DNA of 64,000 bases from Blastomussa wellsi (Eukaryota; Cnidaria; Anthozoa; Scleractinia; Plerogyridae). Shown piece by piece: positions 54,913 through 64,000 of this stretch (the first letter of the stretch is position 1; the number at the start of each line of letters is the position of its first letter). The stretch is taken from assembly GCA_947652115.1 (NCBI GenBank), contig OX393572.1:10834594-10898593 (forward strand). The letters are read 5' to 3'. The notes below the pieces were generated by a model that was given only the letters and a program-made list of their open reading frames with translations, did not search any database and had not been told where the DNA came from. The position numbers and the translations under genes were made by a program.

Positions 54913-55962
54913 CGTGACATAAGCGATTGAAATGTGTTCTTGAAGGTTTCAGTGTCGGTGTATCTAGGAAGTCGACCTTGGCTACCTTATGAAAAATATT
55001 AAGCTTGACTGTGTAAATCATGTTGGAACAAGATCAGGCGGTGCTGGACACAGTTCGCAAGGCATGCTGGGAGAAATTTTCGTTTGCCTTTATTTTCATC
55101 TGATCGTCGGAGGGTAAACGTCTCCCTGAGCTGAGAGAGGGGTCCTGAGAATATTGAAATATCAGCGTTGTTTCGGAAGCAATCCGTATAAAATCTTTTG
55201 TGTGCCAAGCAGCAGCTATAGGTGGTCAATACCGGATTCATAGAGCCGCCATTTATGCCAGAAGAACTCATTTTAGGAATCAAAACATCGCGTAGACTTT
55301 CGCTTCTCAGTCGTTCTCTACGGTCGAAGTCGTTCGCTTCTCATTTCGGTTTGGTATTAGCGGTAGAGCTCTCGCGCCTCACGCTCGCTTTCGCTCTGAG
55401 AGCTCGACTTGTAGGCAAGTCTAAACATAGGGGTACGTTGTCAGATTTCGAAAGGCTGAAATAGAATTTCGGCAATTTCTAGTTGTTCAGATATTTCGAT
55501 TTATGTAAGAAGTAAATCGATGTTTTGCTGGCCAATGGAGTTCACGGTGTACCCTACCATGTCTTTTTGTTGGACGCCAAGAGTGGTGTGTCCTGTGTAC
55601 CAAGAGTGCAGTAGAATCTACGAGGAAAAGTTTAGGCGAGAATTATTCGAAAACAAAGCAATGCTGTGGTCTTGAAAATTCTTGACCTGTAAACTTCAGT
55701 CAAATTTTGCTCTCTACATTTTCTAACCAAAACGATTATCGAACAATCTACCATTTACATGTAATTGGGTTAACCTTTAAGGAGATTGCTAGAATCTATT
55801 GATCAAAGAAATCTGCTCAGTATCTTTGGACTCAAGCTTTTGACTATTTGGCTTTATAAATTATATGATGACTGATCAATAATTAATGCACAGGCACTGT
55901 GAATTTGCAGTGAAAAAATATTTACTCATGGTGTCATCATTTTTCCCTCTTTTTATGCCTCA
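54913..55962. other. Intergenic upstream of the secreted-protein gene
   Basis: Probable promoter of the minus-strand gene. A palindromic AGAGCTCTCGC/GCTCTGAGAGCTCG block at about 55367-55410 has a diverged relative at about 56615-56655. No gene seen. Confidence 0.4.
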
Positions 55963-56355
55963 GTGTAACCATAGGGAGTCCAAGCTCAAGTCATTGTTCA
56001 AGTAAAAAGTTGTAAAACATCAATAAACTGCCATTAAAAGTTACCTGTCTTCTTTATTGTTGTCCGCTTTGTGCTTACGAAGCCTTATAAACAGAGCGTA
56101 GTCACAGCGCAGTCCGGCAATTGCGCCACGTATGACGAATTAGAAGTGACGAATGACATCCGTGATGATGACGAATGATCCGTTATGGTTATAACGTGCG
56201 TGACATAATCGCTGGACTACGCTGTGATTGCGCTCTGTTATGTTCCGTAAACACAAGCCGTACAACAATAAAGAAGAAGGTAACTTTTAATAGAAGTTTA
56301 TTGATGTTGTGCAACACTTGAACAATAATTTGAGCTTGGGCTCCTTATGGTGTAA
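55963..56355. mobile_element. Foldback element with about 135-bp arms
   Basis: The arms share CCAAGCTCAA, TTGTTCAAGT, AACATCAATAAACT, AAAAGTTACCT, TTCTTTATTGTTGT and CAGAGCG in inverted order. The middle repeats AGTCACAGCGCAGTCC against GGACTACGCTGTGATTG, so nearly all of it folds back. Confidence 0.8.
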
Positions 56356-56359
56356 CTTG

Positions 56360-57912
56360 TGAATAAATTATGATGGTAATGATTACTTTATTCATGTGTG
56401 GTTGATAATAAACCGGAGCGCCTCTGCTATGTGGGGACAAGTACTACATATATTTACAACATGAGCTAACCTTTGCCCAGAATTGCGTTTTGTGTACTGT
56501 AGGTAATTTGAAAAAAGAAAAATAATTTGGTCAATAAACTGTTTTATTGTTTTGACAGGTATCGGCCAACCTAGTCTTTTTCAAAGTCGTTTGCTTCTCG
56601 TTTCCGGTTTGGGAGGAGCTCTCGCTCGCTTTCTCGTCTCCCTCTCTGTGAGCTCGACCACCCTGCGTTTGAGCGGTTTACCGCTTCGTGTTTAACGAAA
56701 ACCCCAGCAAAGTATATACCTTCTGAAAGCATAAGAGCCTTACGAATGTATATTCATTTGAAGTAAAAAATAACCGTTTTCAAAATAGAGTGTTCAATTT
56801 CCAAAAGTACCGAGTTTCGCAAATCGAGTTCGTTTCCGGTCGGATTTGAACGGGTGAAAGCGATATTGATTAATTTTCTGGTTTGTTTTTAACAAAGCAG
56901 TTGAAATTTGATAGTTTCAAAAATAACCATTCCCTTTATCAAAATAGACATGACTTTTGAAAGAGGAAAAAAATACTAATCCCAAAACACCGCCTGGAAC
57001 AATGTATCGAGTGACTGTTTTAAAATCATTTTGATAAATGCCGCAGGCAATGTTCTTCACTCCTGTTGGTTTAGGTACCTGAGAATTCAATGCAATTGAA
57101 GATATAGTAAAAACCCACATAAAAGAACAAGTGGATTAAGAATACTCAGGCTGAAATTTGGTTAAAAAAGCACCAAAGACACATTCAGCCTGAAAATGAA
57201 AACTGTTCTTATATAAAAAGCTGGATGGCATGAGTTACTGAGTTAGATACTGTTTATTTTTAAAAACGTCATAGACCATAGCACAGATTGTTTCACTGCA
57301 ATAATAGAAATTTCCAGGGTATATTGTTTTTGGACTAGTATTCCAATATTTTTCGCAATTTTCTGAACGTTCTCCAATGATGTTTTAATTCGTACCGAAT
57401 CTTTCCACAATCCTTCAGTAATCCAAAGGGTCCAACTTTTCTTGAATTTGTCTTTGAAACAGTCAAGTCCGATCTTCATAACACAATTTCAATTCAAAAT
57501 TTCTCAATTCCTTTCGGGGAATTTTCCAAGTGCGAAGGATTGTGAAGTGACGCAATATTGCCATGTCTACAAGATTCGGAGTCAAAGGTTTGTTTCTCCA
57601 AGCCAGAAAAATTGTTAATTTTAATGAGCCACGTCTCGGACGGTGCATCGTGAATATGCCCAATTTTTTCAAAACGGTCTGTTAGAAGAGATTTGTTTAA
57701 CAATCGTTTGGGATTTGCAAAAACTTGAAAAACTTAAGCCCTCCTGCTCAGTAAAACAATTAAAATACCGGACGTTTCGACGTTCGCTTAGCGTCAATTA
57801 TCAAGTTAAAAGTGAGTAAAATTACGAAAGAATATTTTTTACTTCCTAAAAATAAGTATTTTGCTACTTAATAATTTGTTTTTATTTTGAAGTTTCCGTC
57901 ATTTATTTGAAG
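56360..57912. other. Intergenic, nothing firm
   Basis: AT-rich. Overlapping minus-strand frames at 57243-57703 show no family features. At 57755-57800 the minus strand reads GATAATTGACGCTAAGCG then AACGTCGAAACGTCC, a decayed hammerhead-like repeat end (CGTC-GAAAC-GTC). Confidence 0.4.
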
Positions 57913-57915
57913 GTA

Positions 57916-58581
57916 CAGTCAACTCTCTTAACGGACACCTATTAGACGGACACCTCTATAAGACGGACGCCTCTATTAGACGGACGCCTCTATTAGAAGG
58001 ACACCTCTATAAGACGGACGCCTCTATTAGACGGACGCCTCTATTAGACGGACACCTCTATAAGACGGACGCCCCTATTAGACGGACGCCTCTATTAGAC
58101 GGACACCTCTATAAGACGGACGCCTCTATTAGACGGACACCTCTATAAGAAGGACGCCTCTATTAGACGGACACCTGATGTTAGTCCCGGTCGTTTCTCA
58201 GTCATCTTACTATAACCAATTATGACACCTCCATAAGACGGACAACGGACACTTGTGAGGTGCTGAATGTGACCGCAAATTACGATTTTGGGAAGAAAAA
58301 TTCTTAAATTACTAAGTACGTGACTCTTTTTAAAACCAGACGTTTAATTGACAGCTCTTTTTGGCGAAATACATACAGTACAAGTTAAAATTAAATCAGT
58401 CATTGTCCCACTCAAAAGATAACTTGGAGGTGAATTGTATTGTAATCTAAAACAGTTATTTTCTTGCTTTCTTAGCTGAAATTCCTTGGGTCGACTCTCT
58501 ATGAGCTGGACACCTCTCTAAGACGGACAGCTGAGGCCGGTCCCGCTCACCGATGGTGTCCGTGTTAGAGAGAGTTGACTG
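57916..58581. mobile_element. Non-autonomous pogo/Tc1-like element carrying a minisatellite
   Basis: The ends CAGTCAACTCTCTTAACGG (left) and its near complement CGTGTTAGAGAGAGTTGACTG (right) are flanked by TA (57914-57915 and 58582-58583), as in the Tc1/mariner/pogo group. Inside is a 17-bp tandem array. No transposase frame is present. A decayed copy without the array is at 32412-32634. Confidence 0.75.
57938..58175. repeat. 17-bp minisatellite inside the pogo-like element
   Basis: About 14 units of ACGGACACCTCTATAAG or ACGGACGCCTCTATTAG. The two types alternate mainly in a three-unit pattern (one TATAAG type, two TATTAG types), a simple higher-order repeat. The unit resembles the element's own subterminal GGACACCTCT sequence. 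Confidence 0.9.
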
Positions 58582-58667
58582 TAATTTTACTATTACATGT
58601 CGGTTTCTATATTAGCAGGGAAAATGACTTCAAACATCGCCTAACATAGTTTTAAAACTTATCAACT

Positions 58668-58845
58668 AGAGTATTTTCACACACCTGACAAGCAGCCGTA
58701 TTGGAATGCTGAAACAAAAGATGACATTTTTATAACAATAGAGTTCAATTCCCCGAGGATTGTTTTGGGACACCAATATGGCCGCAGTTTCTTTGTTTTG
58801 GTACACAAATATGGCCGCCGTGACGTTATGTGAAAACACTCTATA
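58668..58845. mobile_element. MITE, TTTTCAC-type ends
   Basis: CTAGAGTATTTTCACACACC at the left and ATGTGAAAACACTCTATAG at the right. Inside are GGACACCAATATGGCCGC and TACACAAATATGGCCGCC, as in the repeat at 20557-20594. Confidence 0.6.
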
Positions 58846-59905
58846 GAGCGTTTTCACTCACGTGACCAAAAAAATAAATCGAAAACCATTTACTGGATAG
58901 AGTCAAGAAGCTACGATGTTATAGAAGTTAAAAATAAAGAAAGCACTTCTCCAAGATTCAGGCGTGTGCGTTATTCCAAACTTCAGATATTCGCGGAAAT
59001 GTTTCGCACAAATTTACAGAGCTCAGTATGGAGCCGCCATATTGGTGTACCTCAGTGGAACACCAACATGGCGGCCGGAAATAGTATACTATTCTCACCG
59101 ATCTCACCTGCACTTCTATAATGAGAAATGGAGAGCCCTGGCGTCCTGGGCTTATAGCATCGGTGATATGAGGAGCGCCCATACTAAAACCAAACCACCC
59201 ACACTCAAGACCGAACCCCGCACTCCAAAATAAGGATCGGCCAAACCGCGACCCAAACTAAAACGGAGAGGAGAGAAAGATGTAAAATTACAGGCCGCCA
59301 ACCCCGAAAGGCAAGCATAAAGGGTTATCGTGGCCATAAAGAACCGCTCCAAAAATTCCAGAGAGACACGGAGATTATTTCCTGTCATCCCCTGAGCCAT
59401 ATAAAGAGAGAGAGAGTTATAAAACCTGACGCAACTTCCTAAAGGTCTAGATACACTTTCTGGGTTGAAATCAGGAGAAACTTCCCATTACGGAACGATA
59501 AAGGCGACTTAAAATGCTAGGCAGGGGACCAATAGAAAAGAAAGAGATAATATGCAAGGGAGGAGATGCCTCAAGGGATGGCAGTTTTGAGCCTCAGTAA
59601 TCCGAGAGGGAATTAGATTCCCTTTTCAAAACTGTCATCCTAGAGCGAAGTGCAAAAAGGGAAGAGAAAAATATGCCAAATACACATTGGGCATGAGGAA
59701 ACATAAAACAAAACATCTCATGCCGGAAAATATGCCAATTAAATGTCGGCCATGAGGAAACAAATAACAAAACATCTCATGCCGGAAAATATGCCAGTTA
59801 AACGTCGGCCATGAGGAAACAAATAACAAAACATCTCATACCGGAAAATATGCCAATTTGGTGGTTTTGGATTTTAGAATTTGATGACGTCACGTGAAAA
59901 CGCTC
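58846..59905. mobile_element. TIR element of about 1.06 kb, non-coding
   Basis: GAGCGTTTTCACTCACGTG at the left and CACGTGAAAACGCTC at the right; the right end also has GATGACGT. An inner hairpin pairs GCCGCCATATTGGTGT with ACACCAACATGGCGGC at about 59033-59075. A 60-bp tandem repeat lies at 59667-59860. It directly abuts the smaller element on the left. Confidence 0.65.
59667..59860. repeat. Tandem repeat, about 3.3 x 59-60 bp
   Basis: Units start AAAATATGCCA at 59667, 59727, 59786 and 59845. Each holds CATGAGGAAACA and ACAAAACATCTCAT. The last is truncated. Confidence 0.85.
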
Positions 59906-59955
59906 GATAGTCCTGATACTCATTCAAATTACGAGTCGCGTGTTGTTTTGGTCAT

Positions 59956-60296
59956 CGTCAATCTACCTCTATGGTTCGTCTACCTCTATGGTCAATCTAC
60001 CTCTATGGTCAATCTACCTCTATGGTCCGTCTACCTCTATGGTCAATCTACCTCTATGGTTCGTCTACCTCTATGGTCAATCTACCTCTATGGTCAATCT
60101 ACCTCTATGGTCCGTCTACCTCTATGGTCAATCTACCTCTATGGTTCGCCTACCATGTCTATGGTCAATCTACCTCTATGGTCAATCTACCTCTATGGTC
60201 CGTCTACCTCTATGGTCAATCTACCTCTATGGTCAATCTACCTCTATGGTCCGTCTACCTCTATCGTCAATCTACCTCTATGGTCAATCTACCTGG
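59956..60296. repeat. 17-bp minisatellite with five-unit higher-order pattern
   Basis: Twenty units of GGTNNNTCTACCTCTAT differ at one three-base spot: CAA, TCG or CCG. The order is CAA TCG CAA CAA CCG three times, then CAA CAA CCG, then CAA CAA. Unit 12 has a small insertion (CTACCATGTCTAT). Because 17 is not a multiple of three and the unit lacks stops, all three plus-strand frames are open; these are not genes. Confidence 0.95.
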
Positions 60297-60973
60297 CCGT
60301 TCTTTCGTGCGCCGTGATTGGTCGATAGTATCTTGATCATGGCATTTTTCGAAGGCAAAGACGTGTTTGTAAATCTACCAACTGGGTTTGGAAAATCATT
60401 AATCATACAGTGCCTTTCGATCGTCGCGGATATATTATAAAATTGGTACATTCCAAACCTTGTGGTTCCCCAGTGTTTTCTTCCAGCTTTGCAGCTTTGC
60501 TTTAAACGTTACAGTGATCGTTACGGCGAGATTATGACAATTACGTTGAGGCTGGAATGTACAATTATATCCGCGACGATCGGAAGGCGGTAGAAGATTA
60601 CTAATTTTCCAAACCCAGTTGGTAGATTTACAAATACGACGTCTTTGCCTTCAAAAAATGCAATGATCGCCCCTCGTTGTTCTGGAAGTTCAGTCAATTC
60701 GAATTGGTTTTTAACCGCCTCGAACGTAAAATTCCAGAAATCTGCCGCAGTCGCCTCCGTGTTTATTTTGTCTCTGGATTTCTTCAATTCGTAACTATGG
60801 TTTCGCAAGATACTATCGACCAACCACGGCGCACGAAAGAACGACCATATGTAAGAACCAATCAGAGACTACTATAGAAAACCTGAGATGCACGCGGGGT
60901 GCCAGAACAAGCTTTTGGTCGCTGGTTCGCAGACGGACTATACCGAGGCTTAGTTTCGTCTGCAACGCAGGCT
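60293..60973 (-). mobile_element. Transposon remnant with RecQ-like helicase fragment and inverted partial copy
   Basis: A minus-strand frame (60823-60521, 100 codons) reads like the start of a RecQ-type helicase: an FELTELPEQRGAIIAFFEG Q-motif region, a Walker A-like LPTGFGKL (normally GKS/GKT), and VIVIISP. Part of it (FFEGKDVFVNLPTGFGKS-like) is repeated inverted at about 60338-60430, and GTTCTTTCGTGCGCCG at 60295 mirrors CGGCGCACGAAAGAAC near 60840. The right end, with GCAGACGGACTATACCGAGG and TGCAACGCAGGCT, matches the TIR at 35500-36386. No complete gene. Confidence 0.6.
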
Positions 60974-61752
60974 ACTATATAAAGGTGGCTCGACTGGACG
61001 TTTTAGGGACAACACCGCTCAACTTTGAGAATTTACTACGTTGCCAATTTCCAAATATTTTATTTCGTCCTTCGACCTTTTTCGTTTTTTAACAGCTACA
61101 GGGCTTTAGACAAGTGGATTAAACGGTCAGTGAATCTGAATGAAATTTGCATCCAGGATCTTCCTAGATCTTATGGCGTTAAGGTTTGGGTCAGTTTCAA
61201 AAAACCACGGTAAACGTGGCACGATTGTAGCTGTCAAAGCATTTCTTTGCTATCAGCGCCCGCGTTTTCCACAAACGATAGTCAACTCGGCTGCGTCTCG
61301 TAGACTGTTCGCGCATAGAGAAGTCGGGTTTGTGACCAAAAAGTAAGGGGGTAAATGTAGCGGATTCGTTGGTTGAAAATAAGAGAGATCGTCCCTGATG
61401 AGTGTTTCTTGATTTTTACTACCTTTGTTTCCTGATAATATAACATTGATATGCTAAGGGAAGTATATACAAGTCACAGGGTTATGCTATAACTAACATT
61501 AGAAAAGGCAAGGAGAACATACCAATTATTTTTTCAGTCAACAAATTCGCATTATGCGCTATGAACTAATTCGAAAAATTAAACTTATGAACTGAAACTA
61601 AACCTAACAAATAGTCTGCAAGACCAAGCACACTGCGCAATACATGTGTACGACGCGCTGGAGTGCTTCTCCTGCAGCCCGTCCTCAGGCTGTTCTATCA
61701 GCGCATCGCGCACGCGCATGACGTCACGATTTCTTGAGGTTTTCTTGAACTG
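60974..61752. other. Intergenic, nothing recognised
   Basis: Short open frames at 61025-61346 have no domain or splice support. No repeat ends identified. Confidence 0.4.
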
Positions 61753-61997
61753 CATTCTCGTCCCCAGAGGCCGCGATTCGTTTGATCAGCACCAAGGAAC
61801 CGAGACCTCTGACCGCAACCAAATTATGAGCATGCGTACAAAACTCGTTTTGTAGCTTTCAGCCAATCAGATTTGACTTTGTGCGTGTACAGAGTGACGG
61901 GAAGTCCGTGAATCGCGGACTTCCGGTGTTGGACCTTCCCAGAGGTCGCGATTCTTGATGCGGAGTAAAAGGATCGCGGCCTCTGGGGACGAGAATG
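61753..61997. mobile_element. MITE, CATTCTCGTCCCCAGAGG family, complete
   Basis: CATTCTCGTCCCCAGAGGCC at the left and GGCCTCTGGGGACGAGAATG at the right are exact inverted ends. The subterminal GCGATT and GATCGC also pair. It shares its interior with 6181-6284. Confidence 0.85.
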
Positions 61998-61999
61998 TT

Positions 62000-62657
62000 T
62001 GAAGTGGTCATCGATCGTCAGCAAGGGAGGCCGTGATACATCGTTGGCATAATTTTAGTCCAAACGAGCGAACTTATGTGCGTGGCATTGAGAGGTAAAT
62101 AAATATAAATTCATCTACCTCTAACTAGTATAAATATCAACCTTGAATATTCAGCATGTTCCTTAAAAATTGCCAAAATGTTCACATTTTCTCGTTTCTC
62201 CTCAGATTATCTATCACTCGTTACCAGGACCCTTTATCCAGCGGAAAGAAATGTAAAGGGCCCTGTGGCTATTGAACTTAATAAACCACGTTATAGTAAA
62301 TTAACGGAATCGTTATACGCTCTATCCTCAATGTGAGTTGCACCTTATTCTTGCTAATCGCTATACGTTATTACTGTTCTCTACGTCTTTAAACAAATAA
62401 ATTATCAAAGTTTCGCTACATGCAAACTGTTTTCCCGTAATATAATAAATTTCTTCAGTATTGTAATACTATTTTATTTGTCAGTTTAAAATAACTTATT
62501 GCTGGAGTGTTTTGGCATCCATCTTGAGTTTTAACCTTGAGCCAAGCCATCATCTAATTCGCGTGGGGCTGGAGCGAGATCAGCCTGTGCAAGACATGCG
62601 TGTTGTTTCGCAAGCATGACAGCTTTATCAAAGTGAGCCTGTCGCCTTCAGACCGTC
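62000..62657. other. 3' flank and presumed 3'UTR of the LGR gene
   Basis: A TTTATT at 62473-62478 gives AATAAA on the coding strand about 180 bases past the stop. Otherwise AT-rich with no feature. Confidence 0.45.
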
Positions 62658-64000
62658 TCACTTTTGGATCTGTATCTGCGGGACATCCCGAAAAGACACG
62701 GACTGTTTTTTCACACGTTTGTCAGTAAGTGATCCCTCGATTGCGTGAAAACTGCCGACACTGGGTGCTCGCGAGATCTGGGGCGAGCTCTGATTTGACC
62801 AATCAGGAGTTTCGTCCTCCGAGCGTGAATTCTGCAGCGCAGACTTTGGAGACAATTCTCCCTTCGTTGCGCTGGTTGCTGGGTTAAAAAATACGTCATC
62901 GTTGCTAGGGCTCACCGGTGATTCACGACCAAAGCCCTGGTTACCAACACCTTTCATCGGGATGCACTCGGGTAAGGGAGCACAAGAATTGATGTTTTCA
63001 TAGACGTTGCCGTTAAGAAAACCGTTGCCTGCTTTTATTTCCATGCCAGATGTAGCGGATATCTGTGAGACTCGCTTTGATCTTGTATCATCCTCAGCTA
63101 TCGTCGAGCGTTTGGTGCGAGATCGCGAGTAGATGAGAGAGGAGAGCGTGCCTTTGTAATGCAACGCTCGAGTCTTGCAAAACCCGAAGCGGCTCAACAG
63201 AGAGAAGAACTCGCGTTTAAACGCTTTGGTAAAAAACGCGTACAAAAATGGGTTGCACAAGCTGTTAAGTGGAAAGAAAAAAACCAGCAGAAACTTGGAA
63301 TCTTCGACTCCGATCAGGGGCGTGCCAAAAGCCGCCAGGAGACCAAAGAAAGCGATTGGAGTCCAGCAAACAAAGTCAGTGAAAACTAGCAAAGCCATCC
63401 GTTTGGCAACCTTTGCGTCGTTTCGCTGAGGTGCCCCGTCGACGGGACCGGGTCCTACAACGACTTGGAACATTTTTGCGTACAAGCCCGCGATTACCAA
63501 AAAGGTCCCAAAATTCAGTACCAGGACAATACCCACGTAGGCCAAGGCACCTTTTGTGTCCGAATTGAAGGGTAAACAAATGGCCACGCTCTGGTAGCTG
63601 TTTACGCCAACGAGTGGAAGCGCGGCTATAAGAAAAGCAAATAACCATCCAGCGATCATTACTTTCACGGCTTTGCGAAGGGAAAGTCGGGTATTAACCT
63701 CCATGGCGTACACGATGGCGAAAAATCTTTCAATTGTTATGACTGTCAGGGTGTAGACGGACAGCTCTGTGGAGAACACAGCGACGAAGCCCGCGATTTT
63801 ACATCCAGCGCCATACTGCCAGGCTTTGACATGGTTGTAATATTCGCCTGAAGTGTCCATCGACACGCATACGAGTATAAATATGTATAAGCCAAGGCAG
63901 AAATCTGCGAAGGCTAAATTACTCATCAGGAAACGGTGGACATTGAGTCGTCGATCGCTTGTCAGCATAACAACAACCACGACAAGATTCGCAACCAGCG
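62658..64000 (-). CDS. Glycoprotein-hormone-receptor-like GPCR (LGR type A), partial
   Basis: This encodes the seven-helix half of a leucine-rich-repeat GPCR, a plasma-membrane receptor for cystine-knot hormones, usually signalling through Gs/cAMP. The frame continues past the window end (LVANLVVVVVMLTS is TM1), so the LRR ectodomain lies outside to the right. Diagnostic LGR/TSHR-LHCGR-like strings are FLMSNLAFADFCLGLYIF (TM2), GAGCKIAGF with ELSVYTLTVITIER (TM3; ERF where ERW is usual), SVAICLPF with the second disulfide Cys (ECL2), KVAKRMALLVFTDFVCWTPI (TM6) and FFPLNSLCNPFLYAFFTKAF (TM7, NPFLY). A Ser-rich tail of about 155 residues follows helix 8 and ends QIQIQK. All seven helices share one exon, as in vertebrate hormone receptors. 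Family assignment is firm; the ligand is unknown. Confidence 0.92.
   Translation of the reverse strand, partial: LVANLVVVVVMLTSDRRLNVHRFLMSNLAFADFCLGLYIFILVCVSMDTSGEYYNHVKAWQYGAGCKIAGFVAVFSTELSVYTLTVITIERFFAIVYAMEVNTRLSLRKAVKVMIAGWLFAFLIAALPLVGVNSYQSVAICLPFNSDTKGALAYVGIVLVLNFGTFLVIAGLYAKMFQVVVGPGPVDGAPQRNDAKVAKRMALLVFTDFVCWTPIAFFGLLAAFGTPLIGVEDSKFLLVFFFPLNSLCNPFLYAFFTKAFKREFFSLLSRFGFCKTRALHYKGTLSSLIYSRSRTKRSTIAEDDTRSKRVSQISATSGMEIKAGNGFLNGNVYENINSCAPLPECIPMKGVGNQGFGRESPVSPSNDDVFFNPATSATKGELSPKSALQNSRSEDETPDWSNQSSPQISRAPSVGSFHAIEGSLTDKRVKKQSVSFRDVPQIQIQK

Noticed and set aside
59894..60336. Three overlapping frames of 121-144 codons with a Leu/Trp/Tyr repeat
   Set aside because: Produced by the 17-bp minisatellite being open in all frames; no signal for translation.
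63159..63648. Frames on the plus strand and in other minus frames over the GPCR
   Set aside because: Shadows of the LGR coding exon, which carries all diagnostic GPCR motifs.

Overview
The window reads as intron-rich nuclear DNA of an anthozoan, most likely a stony coral. The protein-coding genes have conserved animal intron phases, GT-AG junctions and short exons. The spaces between are AT-rich and crowded with small foldback DNA transposons (MITEs), tRNA-derived SINEs and Penelope-like remnants of kinds I associate with coral genomes. No bacterial-type operons, CRISPR arrays or rRNA genes were seen.

Layout. 1-6.9 kb: repeats only. 6961-7302 (-) and 17520-17843 (+): two small secreted cystine-knot (CTCK-type) proteins, transcribed away from each other across a 10 kb AT-rich gap. 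19709-36898 (-): a complete 16-exon gene for the mu subunit of adaptor complex AP-4 (AP4M1), rebuilt here exon by exon (445 aa, all phases consistent). 37280-50087 (+): a complete 13-exon gene for an hnRNP U-like protein (SAP, SPRY, P-loop, RGG, Gln/Tyr-rich tail; 798 aa), head-to-head with AP4M1 over a 381 bp shared promoter. 53604-54912 (-): a two-exon secreted protein with a basic-site propeptide, from a family I cannot name. 55-62 kb: transposons, two separate 17-bp minisatellites and a RecQ-like helicase fragment. 62658-64000 (-): the seven-helix half of a glycoprotein-hormone-receptor-like GPCR (LGR type A), cut by the window end.

The biologically most interesting reading is that two divergent cystine-knot ligand candidates lie within about 45-57 kb of an LGR-type receptor. 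Related knots (GPA2/GPB5, bursicon) are ligands of LGR receptors in bilaterians. Pairing of these particular proteins is inference only.

The second notable layer is RNA. Hammerhead-ribozyme-like cores (CUGANGA, stem II, GAAA, GUH) occur in Penelope-like repeat ends at 30.9, 32.2, 44.4 and 51.4 kb. Two of these sit in about 220 bp elements with exact 13 and 14 bp target-site duplications inside introns of AP4M1 and the hnRNP U-like gene. All calls are by eye from sequence; no search was run.
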